This document shows positions 45,640-57,192 of a DNA stretch of 64,000 bases, piece after piece (the stretch's first letter is position 1; every line of letters starts with the position of its first letter). The position numbers were made by a program, and so were the translations under genes. Source of the stretch: Apodospora peruviana (lineage: Eukaryota; Ascomycota; Sordariomycetes; Sordariales; Lasiosphaeriaceae). The DNA lies in assembly GCA_033439685.1 (NCBI GenBank), contig JAUEDM010000001.1:2170001-2234000 (forward strand), read 5' to 3'. The notes beneath the pieces were generated by a model that had not been told where the DNA came from, ran no database searches, and worked only from the letters and a program-made list of their open reading frames with translations.

Positions 45640-48600
45640 TCAGTCATACAACCCATCGTCGTCGTCCACGCCGCCATCATTAAAGGGGCTCGCTGTCGCC
45701 ACACCCTTCCCCTTATCCTTCGCCTTATAATGTCCATTCGCTCCACCACTATCATCATCATTATCCACCTCATCTTCCTCATCCTCCCCGTCACTATACC
45801 GCGCCACAGCTTTTCCCTTCCCCTTATCCCTACTACTACCGACACTACCAATAGTAGCATTCGCCTTCCCCTTTCCTTTGCCACCACCACTACCTCTTCT
45901 CCCACCAGTAGCACTCGGAGTAGAGGTTCCCGAGATGGACCGTTTCCCCACACCGGGGGGACCACCACCATTCCTTTGCGTGTTGCCGTCGCCGCGCTTG
46001 TTCTCTTTAACTCCCTCAAACGAAGCCCTGACCCGCTCATAATGCGCAAGTTCCCCCGCACTAACGCTGGGAATCAGCTCCTTATGGGCGAGCATGAAGT
46101 CCTCCTCGGTGACCATGACGGCGATATCGTCCGCCGTGGCGTAGTGGTCAAAGAACGCGGCCGTAGTGATCTGTTTCTTATCGGTATATTGAGCCGCAGT
46201 AGCAGCAGCCACAGCATCATTTAGCGCCTTGATCTTTGCGTCCACGGCAGACGCCTGGCGCGTGACCGCCTTCAGCATGGCATCACTACAGAGCGCGTAA
46301 AAGTCTGCGCCCGTGTACGTGAACGGCAGCCGTTCGGCTACGGCGCGGAGAGAGACAGACGGGTGGAGGGTGAATCTAATCATGCAATCAAATTAGTGTA
46401 CTCGAGAGAAAAGACAAGAGAGAGTGTGAGTGAAAACATACTTCCGCGTCAACGCCTCCATAATCGTCAGCTGCTTCTCATGCGTATCCGAGACACCAAG
46501 GTACAGCATCTTGTCGAACCGACCGGGCCGCAGCAGTGCCGGATCAAGCAGGTCCGGTCGGTTCGTCGCGCCAATGACAAACACCCCACCGCCCGTGTCC
46601 TCGCCGCCCGACATCCCGTCCAGCTCCGCCAGAAGCTGCGACACGATGCGGTCCATGACGCCACCGCTGTCGCCCTGGTTGCCGCGCTTGGGCGCGACCG
46701 AATCCAGCTCATCAAAGAAGACGATGCACGGCCGGGCATCGCGGGCGCGCTGGAAGACGCGCCGCACGTTGGCTTCGGACTCGCCAATGTACATATTCAG
46801 CAGCTCCGGCCCTTTAACGCTGAAGAAGTTGAGGCTGTACTCGGTCGCGATCGCCTTGGCCAGGAGCGTCTTTCCGGTGCCGGGCGGCCCGTAGAATAGA
46901 ATACCAGAGCGCTTCTTCATCCCCTTGGCGAACAGCTCGGGCCGCTCCAGGGGCAGCTGGATGGTCTCGGTGACGGCTTCCTTGACGTTGTTCAGCCCGC
47001 CCACATCATCCCATGTCACGTTGGGGATCTTGGGCGCGCCGATGGCGTCGGCAAAGTTCTTGCGCGCGGCCTCAACGGCGACTTCAAAGTCCTGTTTTGT
47101 CAACCCGCACGCCGCCGAGCCCCCAGCTACTTGCACGTCGCGAACCGTAACTGGCACCACTGCTGCTGCTGCTTGCTCCTCACTTAGACTCTTCGTGGTG
47201 GTGGCCCGCGCGGACAGCTGCTCAAGACGAGAGCGCTGCGCAACCAGCGCGCGCTCGACCACATCCACCAGATCGCCGGCCACAAGCGCGGCCGTCTTGA
47301 GCGCGATACCGCCCAGGTCGACCTCCGGATCGACCCCGAGCCCACGCTCCTCGACGATGCTCGCGAGGATCCCCTCGCGCTCCCCTTCGTCGGGCGCATT
47401 CATTTCCAGCTCGTGCGTAAACAGCGCCCGGATCCCATCTGGCACCTTTTCCACCTCGGTCGTCGTGGCAATCAAGACGCGCGCGTCGGCCAAGATCTCC
47501 TTGATCGACGTGACCATGCGGTCGGCCGTCAGGGCCTCGATGTGTCGGATCATGAGGGCGCAGCACTCGGCGCCGCAGCTCATGGCACGTTCCGCCCTCG
47601 ACGTCAGGAACCCCGCCGTCTTGATGTCGCTCCCGCCGCCGCCGCCGGAATCGTTGACGATGTCGTAGGCGTCGACCGTGAACGTATGCAGACCGATATC
47701 CGCGCACGACTGTGCCGCGGTGGTCGCCTTGCCGATGTTTCGTTGTGTCGACACCAGCAGGATCGCTAGCGGGGGCATCTTCAGATGCAGAGCCGGCTTG
47801 CTAGTGGCAGCGGCTAATAGCTCACGGAGCCGCCTCCTTAGCGGAGAGACATACTGTCGCTCGGGTTCGAGCATCAGCAGCCCCGACGACCCAGCCGGCG
47901 GTTTCGGAGACTTTTTGATGCCCAAATAGTACCGCCAGCTATTTGCTATGGTGCCGGGGATGCGGCTCGTTAGAGACCCAGTTTGCTCCAGATGCGCAAC
48001 AGAAACATCTACACACGCAACAGAGCCCCAGAGATCCTCATCCTCCACTCCGTCTCCATAATGCTGATGATGCTCGCCGTCTTCCCCATTTTCATGTGAC
48101 TGCAAATCCGATTGCATCGCTTGCACATGGCTAACCTTAAACCAAGCAACTTCATTATACTTCATTTCCTTGTAAGGCCGCGAAATAAGGCCAAGAACCT
48201 CGTCTACGGCAGAATCTTCGCCCCCAAGGGTTGTTTCTTGTAGCGCTTTACCTAGCTGGGTGTCAATGGGGACGGCAATCAGATCGCCATTCTTCACGAC
48301 TCGCAACCTCTTTTCGAAGTAGTACTTCAGACCGGCCATAACCGCGGTCTGCACGTCCCTCTCGACGGCACTGGGCGTCCTGACATGCTGCAAGATCACC
48401 TCGCGGGCATACGGCAGCCGCAATGGCGCAGTACTAGATTTAGATGATGGGTGTAAGCCAGTCTTGCCCAAGAGTGACGACATCGACGGAGCCGATGCGC
48501 GCTTGATAGGCGACAGACGCAAGTACGACGGATTATCCAAGTTCGCAAGCAGAATAGGCGAGAGATAAGCGGCGGGGCTTGACGGTTTCTGGATCTGCGA

Positions 48601-50195
48601 CTCAAAGAACGACAGCCTGCGACCGTCGTGCTTCGAGTTAGCTATCCTCGTCACTGGGCGACTAGAGTAGCCCTCTGGCAGGCCAAAAACCCTTGCCGGC
48701 CGCCAGTTCAACTCCTCAAGTTCCTGGTCAACGAAGCTTCCCAACCCAAAGGCACCGAGGCCGTTGGACGGGGGTTCCGCGGATGTTTCCACGCGCACCC
48801 AGTCGCCGGAGAAGCATCCAACCCTGGTCAAATCCCTCATGTCCACGTAGATCCGGGCCTCTTCATCATCTTCTACCGGGGGTTTGGGGTGGAGGAGTTC
48901 AGGAGGGATGGGCTTCATCAAGCCGTGGGCTTTGAATAGCCTCCCATGCGGTCGGTCCGGCCGCGCCGTTGCGGCGGTAAAGCTTGAAAATACGGACCCG
49001 GGTCCACTCATCATACCATTGTTCCTCCGCCCTCGACCGACGGTCATGGGCGTGCCCGGCTGCATGGTCGACATTCCGCTGGTTATTGTCGGCGGAAGAG
49101 TTGGGGTCTGGAGCGAGATCATGTCATCCATCGAGTCGTCCGACAGCTCATCCACGTCTTCTGCTTCAGGGCCCTCGGCCTCAGACTCGGTCGTCAAGAA
49201 GTCCGTATCCTCTACGGGGGCATCGGTCCGGTAGCGCTCCTCGGCAGCGGAGAAAAACTGGTCGTTGGCGGTGTCCTCATCATCCTCTGCAACGCCGTTT
49301 AGTTGTCGGCTGGATTGTATCGGCACATTTGCGCGCTTGTGCTTGGAGTGTATCCGACCACGAGACACGATGATCCTTGTCGTGGGTGCTAGAATGCCCT
49401 GGGCAACGGGCTCACAGAGGAGGATCTTGCCGTGATTGGGCGGGACGTGCGTGACAGGATGAGGTGGTAGCGGTAGCGGGAAGAGATCTCCAGCGTGAAT
49501 GACCTTTAGAGTGCTCAGAGCAGTGCGCAGTGCCATCGTAAGCCGTTCTTGCGGAGTTGCACCTGCCGAGGCATTCCCCGTGCCGGCAGCCGGGTGCTCT
49601 CGAAAGAAGGTGCCCTCTCCATTCTCCAGCCTCTGCGCTAGCTCCCCTTCGAGGCTCACGAAGACGGTGTCAAGTTCGATGGCAGCCACATCCAGGATCA
49701 GGATCTCGATTCCGCTTCTGCTATGATTTGTTAGTCTCGATGGCGCAATCTGCTGGAGGTTGGTGGCAAAGGGTTGCAGGGCCCAGGACGAGAGCGAGAA
49801 TTGTACGGTGGAACGGGCGAGAGCGGAGGATTTCGTGACTGGGACAATCGCCCAGTTCGTGGCTTCTGGGGAATGGGCTGGTGTCCAGGGCGCGATGGCA
49901 ACGTGGACGATGACGGGCGCGGTTGGCGGCGCTTGGTCTCCCTGGGCTATGCGCACACAGCTTTAGCAAGTTGAATACGAGAGGTATATTTAGGGGCCTA
50001 TATTGCGGGCATACCGTGTTGAAGGTGAGGGAAGAGGTCTGCGAACAGGTCCTCGGATATTATGCCAACGTCACTTTTGACATGATCGTCGATGACCAGT
50101 CGCGCCGAGATGGCCGGCTTGTCCTGCCGGCGACGCCGCAGTCGCTTCCTGCGGGCGCCGGTCGTGGTACCCGCGGCCATGTTGGATGTTGTCAT
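45640..50195 (-). CDS. PEX6: Peroxin-6, AAA-ATPase of the peroxisomal export complex, three exons
   Basis: Exons on the minus strand 50015-50195, 46442-49946 and 45640-46375; introns 68 and 66 nt; 1473 aa. The second AAA domain (D2) is canonical: Walker A YGPPGTGKTLLAKAIA, Walker B IVFFDELDSVAPKR, and the sensor/arginine-finger region VFVIGATNRPDLLDPALLRP. The first (D1) lacks a GxxGxGK motif (LLVSTQRNIGKATTAAQSC at its P-loop position), as known for Pex6. After D2 follows RRVAERL-like sequence (AVAERLPFTYTGADFYALC), then a Lys/Gly- and Asp-rich disordered tail of about 120 residues. The N-terminus has a very basic start (RRKRLRRRRQDK). Pex6 pairs with Pex1 and pulls ubiquitinated Pex5 from the peroxisomal membrane. 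Start chosen at the first ATG of exon 1, which continues with a family-like N-terminal domain. Confidence 0.95.
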
Positions 50196-51229
50196 GGCTG
50201 AGTTGAAGGTTAAAAGTTAAATTCGGAGGCGTGCAGTCATCCCTTTGCCAGTGATGGAAGCTCGGAGCTCGGAGCCTGTTCGGCGGATCGGATGTGGGGA
50301 GGTTGGACCAGACAACCAGCAAAAGACCCTTAACTAAAAGACGCGTGTGGTGTAGGTAAAAAGATGTCAAATTGACTAGTTGGGTACTGTTGGTGAGGTT
50401 ATTCGGGCTCTATCATTGTGCTCGACACGCTTCGCCGGCTCCTCATCTTTCGCCTCGGCACATCGCGATCCCCGGTTGGGACTTGCCGCAGATGCTTGGC
50501 TGTTGACAGGATGGGGCGCCACTGCGTTGAGCAGTCCGGGTCCACTGAAGTCGATGTTCCAGAATGCGCCCCTTTCAACCCTAACCCCTTTATACCCTGG
50601 CCCGGCCCCGACTTCCATGGTCAAGTTGAAGTTCACATGCCAATTCAAGATCCTGTGATGATCCATTATCTCCAGCCTCTTCGTGTTATCCTGCTGTGTG
50701 ACGGATACCGCGGAGAGACTACCACCACAGGTCAATAAGGAACCTATACATGATTGCAAAGATATCTTCAATTAAGCCATCTTATTTTCCTTAGAATCTC
50801 TGTTCCTTTCAGGCTTTTCGTGTTTTCAACTTGGTTGTTTTGAAGCTTTGATTATCTGCATGTGGTGGTCGTTGCCGCCGGTTGATTCCAGCTTTCAGTT
50901 ATCTTATATCCGACGTCATTCATTCTGGCATCCAGGTCAATTCCCCAATCACAGCACACAGCCCACCCATGACGTTATTGCCGTTTATTTGTTTCTTTGG
51001 AACAAGAAACTGCAAATAAGCATAATTGGGTCTGGAATTTGGAGACTTCCAATTTTCTCTTGAAACATAAAAAGATCAGCAGTTTATAACCTTGCGTATC
51101 ATATATTTCTTCTGCTCCATGGTGTGCGCATTGTTCCCGCCGCATTTCGAGCATCTACAGTGTATATCAACCTATCACAGGCAGGGGGGTAAAAGTAAGT
51201 GCGCTCGATCGATCAATAACCCTCGCGCC
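50196..51229. other. Intergenic, divergent promoter region
   Basis: Between the head-to-head PEX6 and lipase genes. No gene seen. Confidence 0.55.
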
Positions 51230-53470
51230 ATGTCGCGAGGACGGAGGAGCAGTGGTGGACCGGATACCGGTGGATCGATCGCCCAAACCGCCGTCGAGTT
51301 TGCGCAACAGGCAGAGAAGCTATCACATCACCACCTACGGGATGGCGGGAACGACGGCCTCGCTGTTGAGGCTTTGTTCGTGGCGCCGCGAGACCCCGTT
51401 CTTGTCACTTCGGACGGCGGCAGACTACCGGCCGTGCCCCTAAAAGAAGCGCAGAAGCTGAATCTGTTAAAGGAGGAACTGGAGAGCGGTAACGTCCACG
51501 AAACTCCCCTTGCACAGACAGATGGGCGGCACAATTCTCCCGATACGAGATCGCAAGACCGGGAATCGGCCAAGGGGAACTTGAGGGCCGCCATGCCCCC
51601 TTCCCACACAAATCCCCTGTTCCCTCCGCTCCCCTTATATGGGCCCCCATCATACCTCAGAAATATCCAGTGTTATGCATTTCGAGTTTCTTCTTTCTTC
51701 CTCAGTTTGGCCTTCCTCAGCGTCATCGTCCTGGGCTCGCTCTTCACAAGCATACCACCGTTCCTCCAATGGACGTGGAAGAAGGCGACCTTTCGGGATC
51801 CGGATGCCGACCGGCCGTTTCGCAACGAGGAGCTACGGCGGCAGCAACTAAGAAAAGAGAAAGAGCGCAGACGGAGGCGAAGGCTATCCATCGGGAGTGC
51901 ACCACTTGGCGGGCAGCAGCAGCAGGGTAACGACGATGCCGACAACGACAACTTCGACGGCAGCCCGGACCCGATAGTCTGTGATGTCGGCTACTACGCC
52001 CGCCGGGTCGGCCTCGATGTCGAAGAGTACCAAGTCCAGACCGAAGACGGCTTCATCATTGACCTGTGGCACGTCTACGACCCCAAGGAGTACACCCCAT
52101 TACCCGAGGAAGAGCGAGCCAACCGTGGACCCGAGGTTTTCACAACTGAGAAGAGGAGGAAACTGAAGAACGGTGACGACGACCATGACGGCAAGAAACC
52201 AAAGTTCCCGGTCCTGCTCATGCACGGTTTACTCCAAAGCTCGGGCGCCTACTGCGTCAACGACGAGGACTCGCTGGCTTTCTTCCTCTGCAAATCCGGC
52301 TACGATGTTTGGCTGGGCAACAACCGGTGCGGGTTCAACCCGCGGCACGCGCTGCTCAACTATGCCGACCCGAGGATGTGGTGCTGGAACATCCGGCAGA
52401 TGGGCGTTTTCGACCTGCCCGCGCTCACGTCGCGCGTGCTCTACGAGACGGGCTTCGAAAAGATCGGGCTCATCTCCCACTCGCAGGGCACGACGCAGAC
52501 GTTTGTGGCGTTGGCCAAGGAGCAGCGTCCCGAGCTGGGCGAGCGGCTGACGGTGTTTTGCGCGCTCGCGCCGGCCGCCTATGCCGGCCCGCTGATCGGG
52601 AAGATGTACTTCAAGTTCATGCGCGTCATCACGCCGGCCATGTTCCGCCTGCTCTTTGGCATCCACGCCTTCATCCCGATCATGATGACGATGCACAGGC
52701 TCCTGCCGCCGCGCGTGTACGGCTGGCTCGGGTACGAGGTGTTTTCGTTTCTGTTCAACTGGACCGATGTGCGCTGGGACCGTGCGCTGAGGGACCGCAT
52801 GTTCCAGTTCGCGCCTGTCTACGTGAGCGCCGAGTCGATGCGCTGGTGGCTCGGGCGAGAGTGTTTTGCCAAGCAAAAGTGCATCCTGGCGACCAAGGAA
52901 GAGTGGCGTGCCGAAGAGAGGGAGGACAATGAGAAACAGCAGCAGGAAAAAGCTCAAGACATGTCGTCGTCGTCCTCGGATGTTCTGACGGCCGTGGACA
53001 AGGACATGAAAGGTCCCGCCGAGGTGGAGCGGTCGCAGCGGGAAGCCGAGGCTATCAAGCGTAGTAGTACCACTACGAGTAAGCGTGGGAAGCATGCAAA
53101 GGGCTCGACGGCGTGGTATAACAGCCAGGCGCCGCCGTTCGCGCTGTGGGTGTGCGGAAACGACTGTCTTGTGGACGGGGACAAGCTCCTGTGCAGGTTT
53201 GAGCGCGGCCGCGAGCCGCACGTGGACGTGGTGCACGCCGAGACGCTGGAGGGATACGAACATCTGGATATCATCTGGGCCATGGATGCGGTGGATCGGG
53301 TGTTTAAGGGGGTCAGGGAGGTGCTGTGGAAAACTTGTGATGTGCGGGAGGCGTGTAGGGTCCCTGTTGGGTGCGAAGGGGTGGAAGCGTGGGTGCGGCC
53401 TGCGGAACGGAAGGATGATGAAGAAGATGATGAGATGGAGTCAAGTAGTAGTGAGGATTTGTCGACATGA
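51230..53470 (+). CDS. Membrane-anchored alpha/beta-hydrolase lipase (steryl ester hydrolase, Yeh/Tgl1 type)
   Basis: Intronless, 746 aa from ATG 51230. A disordered N-terminus of about 150 residues precedes one membrane segment FRVSSFFLSLAFLSVIVLGS (151-170), then an Arg-rich cytosolic stretch (RKEKERRRRRRLS). The acid-lipase domain begins at the AB-hydrolase lipase cap region (YQVQTEDGFIIDLWHVYDP), with LLMHGLLQSSGAY (oxyanion), WLGNNRCGFNPRH, the nucleophile elbow I-S-HSQG (Ser418), Asp near LVDGD and His in GYEHLDIIWAMD. The elbow reads S-H-S-Q-G, not the usual G-x-S-x-G. The family hydrolyses steryl esters or triacylglycerols at lipid droplets and plasma membrane. An acidic, Ser-rich insert (about 570-610) and acidic tail are disordered. 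An in-frame ATG at 51119 would add 37 residues; the later start is used because that extra stretch looks non-coding. Confidence 0.88.
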   Translation: MSRGRRSSGGPDTGGSIAQTAVEFAQQAEKLSHHHLRDGGNDGLAVEALFVAPRDPVLVTSDGGRLPAVPLKEAQKLNLLKEELESGNVHETPLAQTDGRHNSPDTRSQDRESAKGNLRAAMPPSHTNPLFPPLPLYGPPSYLRNIQCYAFRVSSFFLSLAFLSVIVLGSLFTSIPPFLQWTWKKATFRDPDADRPFRNEELRRQQLRKEKERRRRRRLSIGSAPLGGQQQQGNDDADNDNFDGSPDPIVCDVGYYARRVGLDVEEYQVQTEDGFIIDLWHVYDPKEYTPLPEEERANRGPEVFTTEKRRKLKNGDDDHDGKKPKFPVLLMHGLLQSSGAYCVNDEDSLAFFLCKSGYDVWLGNNRCGFNPRHALLNYADPRMWCWNIRQMGVFDLPALTSRVLYETGFEKIGLISHSQGTTQTFVALAKEQRPELGERLTVFCALAPAAYAGPLIGKMYFKFMRVITPAMFRLLFGIHAFIPIMMTMHRLLPPRVYGWLGYEVFSFLFNWTDVRWDRALRDRMFQFAPVYVSAESMRWWLGRECFAKQKCILATKEEWRAEEREDNEKQQQEKAQDMSSSSSDVLTAVDKDMKGPAEVERSQREAEAIKRSSTTTSKRGKHAKGSTAWYNSQAPPFALWVCGNDCLVDGDKLLCRFERGREPHVDVVHAETLEGYEHLDIIWAMDAVDRVFKGVREVLWKTCDVREACRVPVGCEGVEAWVRPAERKDDEEDDEMESSSSEDLST

Positions 53471-54528
53471 GAATTTATGATGCAAAGGTGTTGGTCCTTA
53501 GAAGCGAAGAAAAAGGGGATTGGATATGTTACTGTTATTGGCGCATCGGTGATAAAAACGGGAGTTCTAGAGTGGATTATTAGAGGTGAGGAATACAAAG
53601 GACTTGGGAATTAGGTACATATACACCCTATAATGGCGTCTTGCCCCTTTCTCGTATGTTTCGCGCTCCTCTCCGTCCTCACCTAGACCGATATTGTGCA
53701 CTACTAGAACAGGAAACGTGATCACGTAGGTACTTGGTCTGTGAAAAAGGGGGCCTTGGCTCTTGTTTATCAATGATGCTCGGTGGAGTTTCAGTCCCAC
53801 GCTGGGACGAAAAGCCGGGGATAAATTGATGGGATTGCGGGGTGCAGCAGCCCGCTGTACTTATGCGACAGCGGAACCAATCGGGATGATCACTCATACT
53901 CTGTAAAAACGGCCCTAATGATGTGAAGATCGTTGAACTGACAGAATTTAAAGTTCCGACGGCGGATGTGACAGCCCGGTTTTTGTATTCACGAAAAAGA
54001 ACTGCCGGCTGTTCACGTGGACATCCCCGGTAAGAAGTCCAAATTCATACTTGGAATTTCTCCAGCCAAACAGCGTTAATTCGGCACGACTTTGGCTGTG
54101 AGGTGATTGTCCTTTCGGAAGCCCGACCTGTCTAATGAGCTGTCCTTTCTTCATTGTGCTAACTTCACAACAAGACCAAGAGACCCAATTCACAAGGAAC
54201 TGACAGTGCTAGTGCTGCTGTCTTTGGTCGCTGAAGACCTGGAGTACAAAAGCCAAGGATTCCCTTTCTGTATCAAGCTTTCCGGGGTTGTCAGAAATAT
54301 TGAATGCCAAGCATGCCACCTCCCTTAAAAGGCACGGCCCCGCGAGGGCGAGTCACCCTTGATCTCGCTCGTCGTACATAATACGCATGTCTCGCGTTCC
54401 TCGCTGATTTCTCTCTTGACGATATCGTCCCTGAGATTGGCCATCTTATTCTCCATGCTGGCCCTGTCTCGGTGCAAAAGGTAACCTTTTTGGTAGTGGC
54501 AGACACTGGCCACAAATCCTCGCCAAAC
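53471..54528. other. Intergenic, 1.06 kb
   Basis: Lipase 3' region and mannosidase promoter and leader. Short upstream frames at the 3' end are described separately. No gene seen. Confidence 0.55.
54455..54484 (+). other. Possible upstream open reading frame (9 codons) of the GH125 gene
   Basis: ATG at 54455 to TAA at 54482-54484, 45 bases before the main start. An even shorter frame (ATG TCT CGC ... TGA) lies near 54387. They matter only if within the transcript, which is unknown. Confidence 0.35.
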
Positions 54529-56526
54529 ATGTCCTTTCCACTTCTCAACGGGACGCGGCGCGCAAGGCTGGGCGGTCTCGCCGTCTTCTTGACGGTTTTT
54601 ATGCTCTACCTTGTCTACCAGGCGCCCCTGACGGTTAACCAACATGAGCCGCCTCTCGGCCTCAAACCGGACTCGAACTGGAATGTCTTTGACGTCGGGT
54701 CGGCTGTCCATGATGCTCAGCAAGACGACGGCCCGGTGACGCCGCCGACTCCGCCAGCATACGTCGACGAAAGCGAGGAGACAACGGCTACCGTCGAAGA
54801 GGTCGTCGAGCAGCCAACCACCGCCGCCGAATACTTCCAGACGGTCCCCGTGCCAGACGCGACCGCCACCGACGACGAGGGCAACCCGCCGAAGCCCACT
54901 CTAGACTGCGTGAGCTTCGAAACACTGCAGTACCAGAAGCCCGAACCGCTATCCACAGGCCGACGCAAGTTCCCCTACGTGCGCCCGCCGCCCGAGTGCC
55001 GCAAGTTCCGTCTGCCCGCCATGGAGGCCCTGCTCGAGCGCATGAAGACGGTCATCACCGACCCAGACCTGTTCCGCCTCTTCGAGAACAGCTACCCCAA
55101 CACGCTCGACACCATGGTCAAGTGGCGCGGCTACGCGACCAAGGGCAACACGACCTCGGAGCAGGTCGACATCACCGACGAGGAGCTGACCTACGTCATC
55201 ACGGGCGACATCGATGCCATGTGGCTGCGTGACTCGGCCAGCCAAATCTACTCGTACCTGCCGCTGCTCGAGCCGTCGACTGACAAGGACTCGCTCGCGA
55301 GCCTCTGGCGGGGGCTGATCAACTCCCACGCGCGCTACATCGTCATCTCGCCCTACTGCCACTCGTTCCAGCCGCCGCCCGAGAGCGGCATCAGCCCGAC
55401 GACCAACGGCGCGTACCACAACAACCACCCGAACCCGGTTTATGACCCGGAAAAAGTCTTTGACTGCAAGTGGGAGCTCGACAGCCTGGCCTCGTTCCTG
55501 CAGATCAGCGTGGCGTACTACTCGCGCACCAAAGACCTCGGCTTCTTTGGAAAGTACCAGTGGGTGCAGGCCGTGCAGGCGGCCGTGGACGCGTCGGCCG
55601 CCATGCGGCTGGGCACGTACGACGCCGACGGGAAAGTGCTGCCCTCGGCCTGGACGTTTACGGGGTACACGAACCGCGGCTCCGAGACGCTAACCAACGA
55701 CGGCCTCGGGAACCCAGTGAAAGAAAACGGCATGGTGCGGTCGGCGTTCCGGCCGAGCGACGACGCCTGCATCTTTCAGCTGCTGACGCCGAGCAACATG
55801 ATGTTTGCCGCCTACCTGGAACAGGCGGCCGAGATGATCATGGACGGCCTGGCCGCGCAGAATGTTATGGGCGCAAGCAACCTCACGGTGCAGATGCGCG
55901 ACCTGGCGAGGGGGATCCGGCGGGGCATCGCGCGCGACGCGGTCGTGCGCCACCGCGACTTTGGTGACATTTTTGCCTACGAAGTCGACGGGTACGGCGG
56001 CGCGAACCTGATGGACGACGCCAACGTGCCGTCGCTGCTGGCGTTTCCGCTGTGGAACTACACGCACTCGTCTCTTTTAGGGGAAGAAGAACCTTCGGAA
56101 GAAATCTTCTCCAAAATTTACCAGAACACGCGCAAGTTCATTTTGAGCATGGCGAACCCGTACTTTGCGCAAGGGCCGGCCTTGTCGGCCGTTGGGGGGC
56201 CGCACCTTGGGCCCGGAAAGGGATGGCCGATGGCGGCTATTGTTGCCGCCCTGACGGCGTTCAATGATGATCTGAGGAGGTTTGATGACGACGACGCACG
56301 CGATCAAGAGGTAGCGAAACAGTTGGGCATGGTGCTCAACTCGACTGCCGGCACGGGCGTGGTGCACGAGACGGTCAACGCGTGGGCCGAGATGGACTGG
56401 ACGCGAAGCTGGTTCGGGTGGGCGAACGGGCTCTTTGGCGAGCTGATATTGAAGATTGCTGAGGATGAGGAGCGTAGGGGGGTGAAGAAAGGGGAGGGCT
56501 TGTTGGGGCGGTCATGGCAGGATTAA
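54529..56526 (+). CDS. GH125 exo-alpha-1,6-mannosidase, type II membrane protein
   Basis: Intronless, 665 aa from ATG 54529 (MSFPLLNGTRRARLGG). A short cytosolic tail with RRAR is followed by one membrane segment LGGLAVFLTVFMLYLVY (14-30), so the product is a type II membrane protein, probably of the Golgi. A Pro/Thr/Glu-rich stem (to about 130) leads to the catalytic domain: YPNTLDTMVKW, TGDIDAMWLRDSASQIYSYL, KWELDSLASFLQISVAYY, RSAFRPSDDACIFQLLTPSN and GTGVVHETVNAWAEMDWTRSWFGWANGLFGELI-type C-terminal sequence. These are typical of glycoside hydrolase family 125, metal-independent inverting exo-alpha-1,6-mannosidases that trim N-glycans or wall mannan. Asp/Glu residues in the conserved DIDAMWLRD and HETVNAWAEMDW are present. 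Possible upstream short frames may affect translation. Confidence 0.92.
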   Translation: MSFPLLNGTRRARLGGLAVFLTVFMLYLVYQAPLTVNQHEPPLGLKPDSNWNVFDVGSAVHDAQQDDGPVTPPTPPAYVDESEETTATVEEVVEQPTTAAEYFQTVPVPDATATDDEGNPPKPTLDCVSFETLQYQKPEPLSTGRRKFPYVRPPPECRKFRLPAMEALLERMKTVITDPDLFRLFENSYPNTLDTMVKWRGYATKGNTTSEQVDITDEELTYVITGDIDAMWLRDSASQIYSYLPLLEPSTDKDSLASLWRGLINSHARYIVISPYCHSFQPPPESGISPTTNGAYHNNHPNPVYDPEKVFDCKWELDSLASFLQISVAYYSRTKDLGFFGKYQWVQAVQAAVDASAAMRLGTYDADGKVLPSAWTFTGYTNRGSETLTNDGLGNPVKENGMVRSAFRPSDDACIFQLLTPSNMMFAAYLEQAAEMIMDGLAAQNVMGASNLTVQMRDLARGIRRGIARDAVVRHRDFGDIFAYEVDGYGGANLMDDANVPSLLAFPLWNYTHSSLLGEEEPSEEIFSKIYQNTRKFILSMANPYFAQGPALSAVGGPHLGPGKGWPMAAIVAALTAFNDDLRRFDDDDARDQEVAKQLGMVLNSTAGTGVVHETVNAWAEMDWTRSWFGWANGLFGELILKIAEDEERRGVKKGEGLLGRSWQD

Positions 56527-57079
56527 GTAAGGCATCACGGGAGCTTTTTGAATCTAATTGTTTGTCCGCTTTTGGTCAGATGCTTCTGGGAAGGGGGAGT
56601 TACATATGTGATATTGTTCATCATTGGGTGGAGTTGGGTATTTCGGTGGCGGTATTTAAGGATTTTGATACTTGAGTATGCTGTTGTTTTGGTTATAGCA
56701 TGGGGTACTTTTGTATCGAAGCAAATGAATAAAACCAGGATCATGATCGTTGCCTATCTTGACTTTGCGTGTCGCCTGACGTATGTGATGGCGATGATGA
56801 TTGGATTGAGGCGTTACTGACGGATGGACTTGATATATCCACGTAACACAAACACGACGTTTCTATCGTAAATGTTCACATCCATATAAGACCGTATAAC
56901 ACTTCAATGCTGTATATTCTTTATTCACAATATCAATACCTGCGAAGAAAGCGCTGCTGGATTTAAATAATAAAAATAGTGTTCTCTGGTCGCGTTCGAA
57001 CTCGCGACTTCTTAAAAATATCGCGCCGCCAGCAACTCTGAAGGCAGTAAATCGAGGGTATTGATGGTAGAAAAAAGAC
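56527..57079. other. Intergenic
   Basis: GH125 3' region. A palindrome GTCGCG..CGCGAC around TTCGAA lies at about 56982-57003 on the minus strand but no tRNA is formed around it. The rest is A/T-rich. Confidence 0.5.
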
Positions 57080-57086
57080 AAAAAAA
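57080..57086 (-). terminator. Pol III terminator of U6
   Basis: Seven T residues on the minus strand directly after the conserved U6 3' region. Confidence 0.75.
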
Positions 57087-57181
57087 TGTTTAGCGTCTCT
57101 TTGAGTAGCGTGTCATCCTTAGTGCAGGGGCCATGCTAATCTTCTCTGTATCGTTTCAACTATAGTGGTTGTTAGCAACAT

Positions 57182-57192
57182 GATTCGAATGC
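57182..57192 (-). promoter_or_regulatory. B-box-like element inside the U6 intron
   Basis: The minus strand reads GCATTCGAATC, sharing the core TTCGAnTC of the TFIIIC B-box consensus GGTTCGAnTCC. It lies wholly within the intron (57160-57227). Schizosaccharomyces U6 genes have been reported with a B-box in their intron; that parallel is from memory. Confidence 0.5.

Noticed and set aside
51119..51229. In-frame upstream ATG of the membrane lipase.
   Set aside because: The added 37 residues look like untranslated leader and contain a GTAAGT-like site; the ATG at 51230 gives a normal N-terminus.
56975..57005. Palindrome GTCGCG..CGCGAC with TTCGAA in the loop on the minus strand, followed by a T run, resembling a tRNA T-arm.
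   Set aside because: No matching acceptor stem, D-arm or anticodon arm can be found at the required distances.
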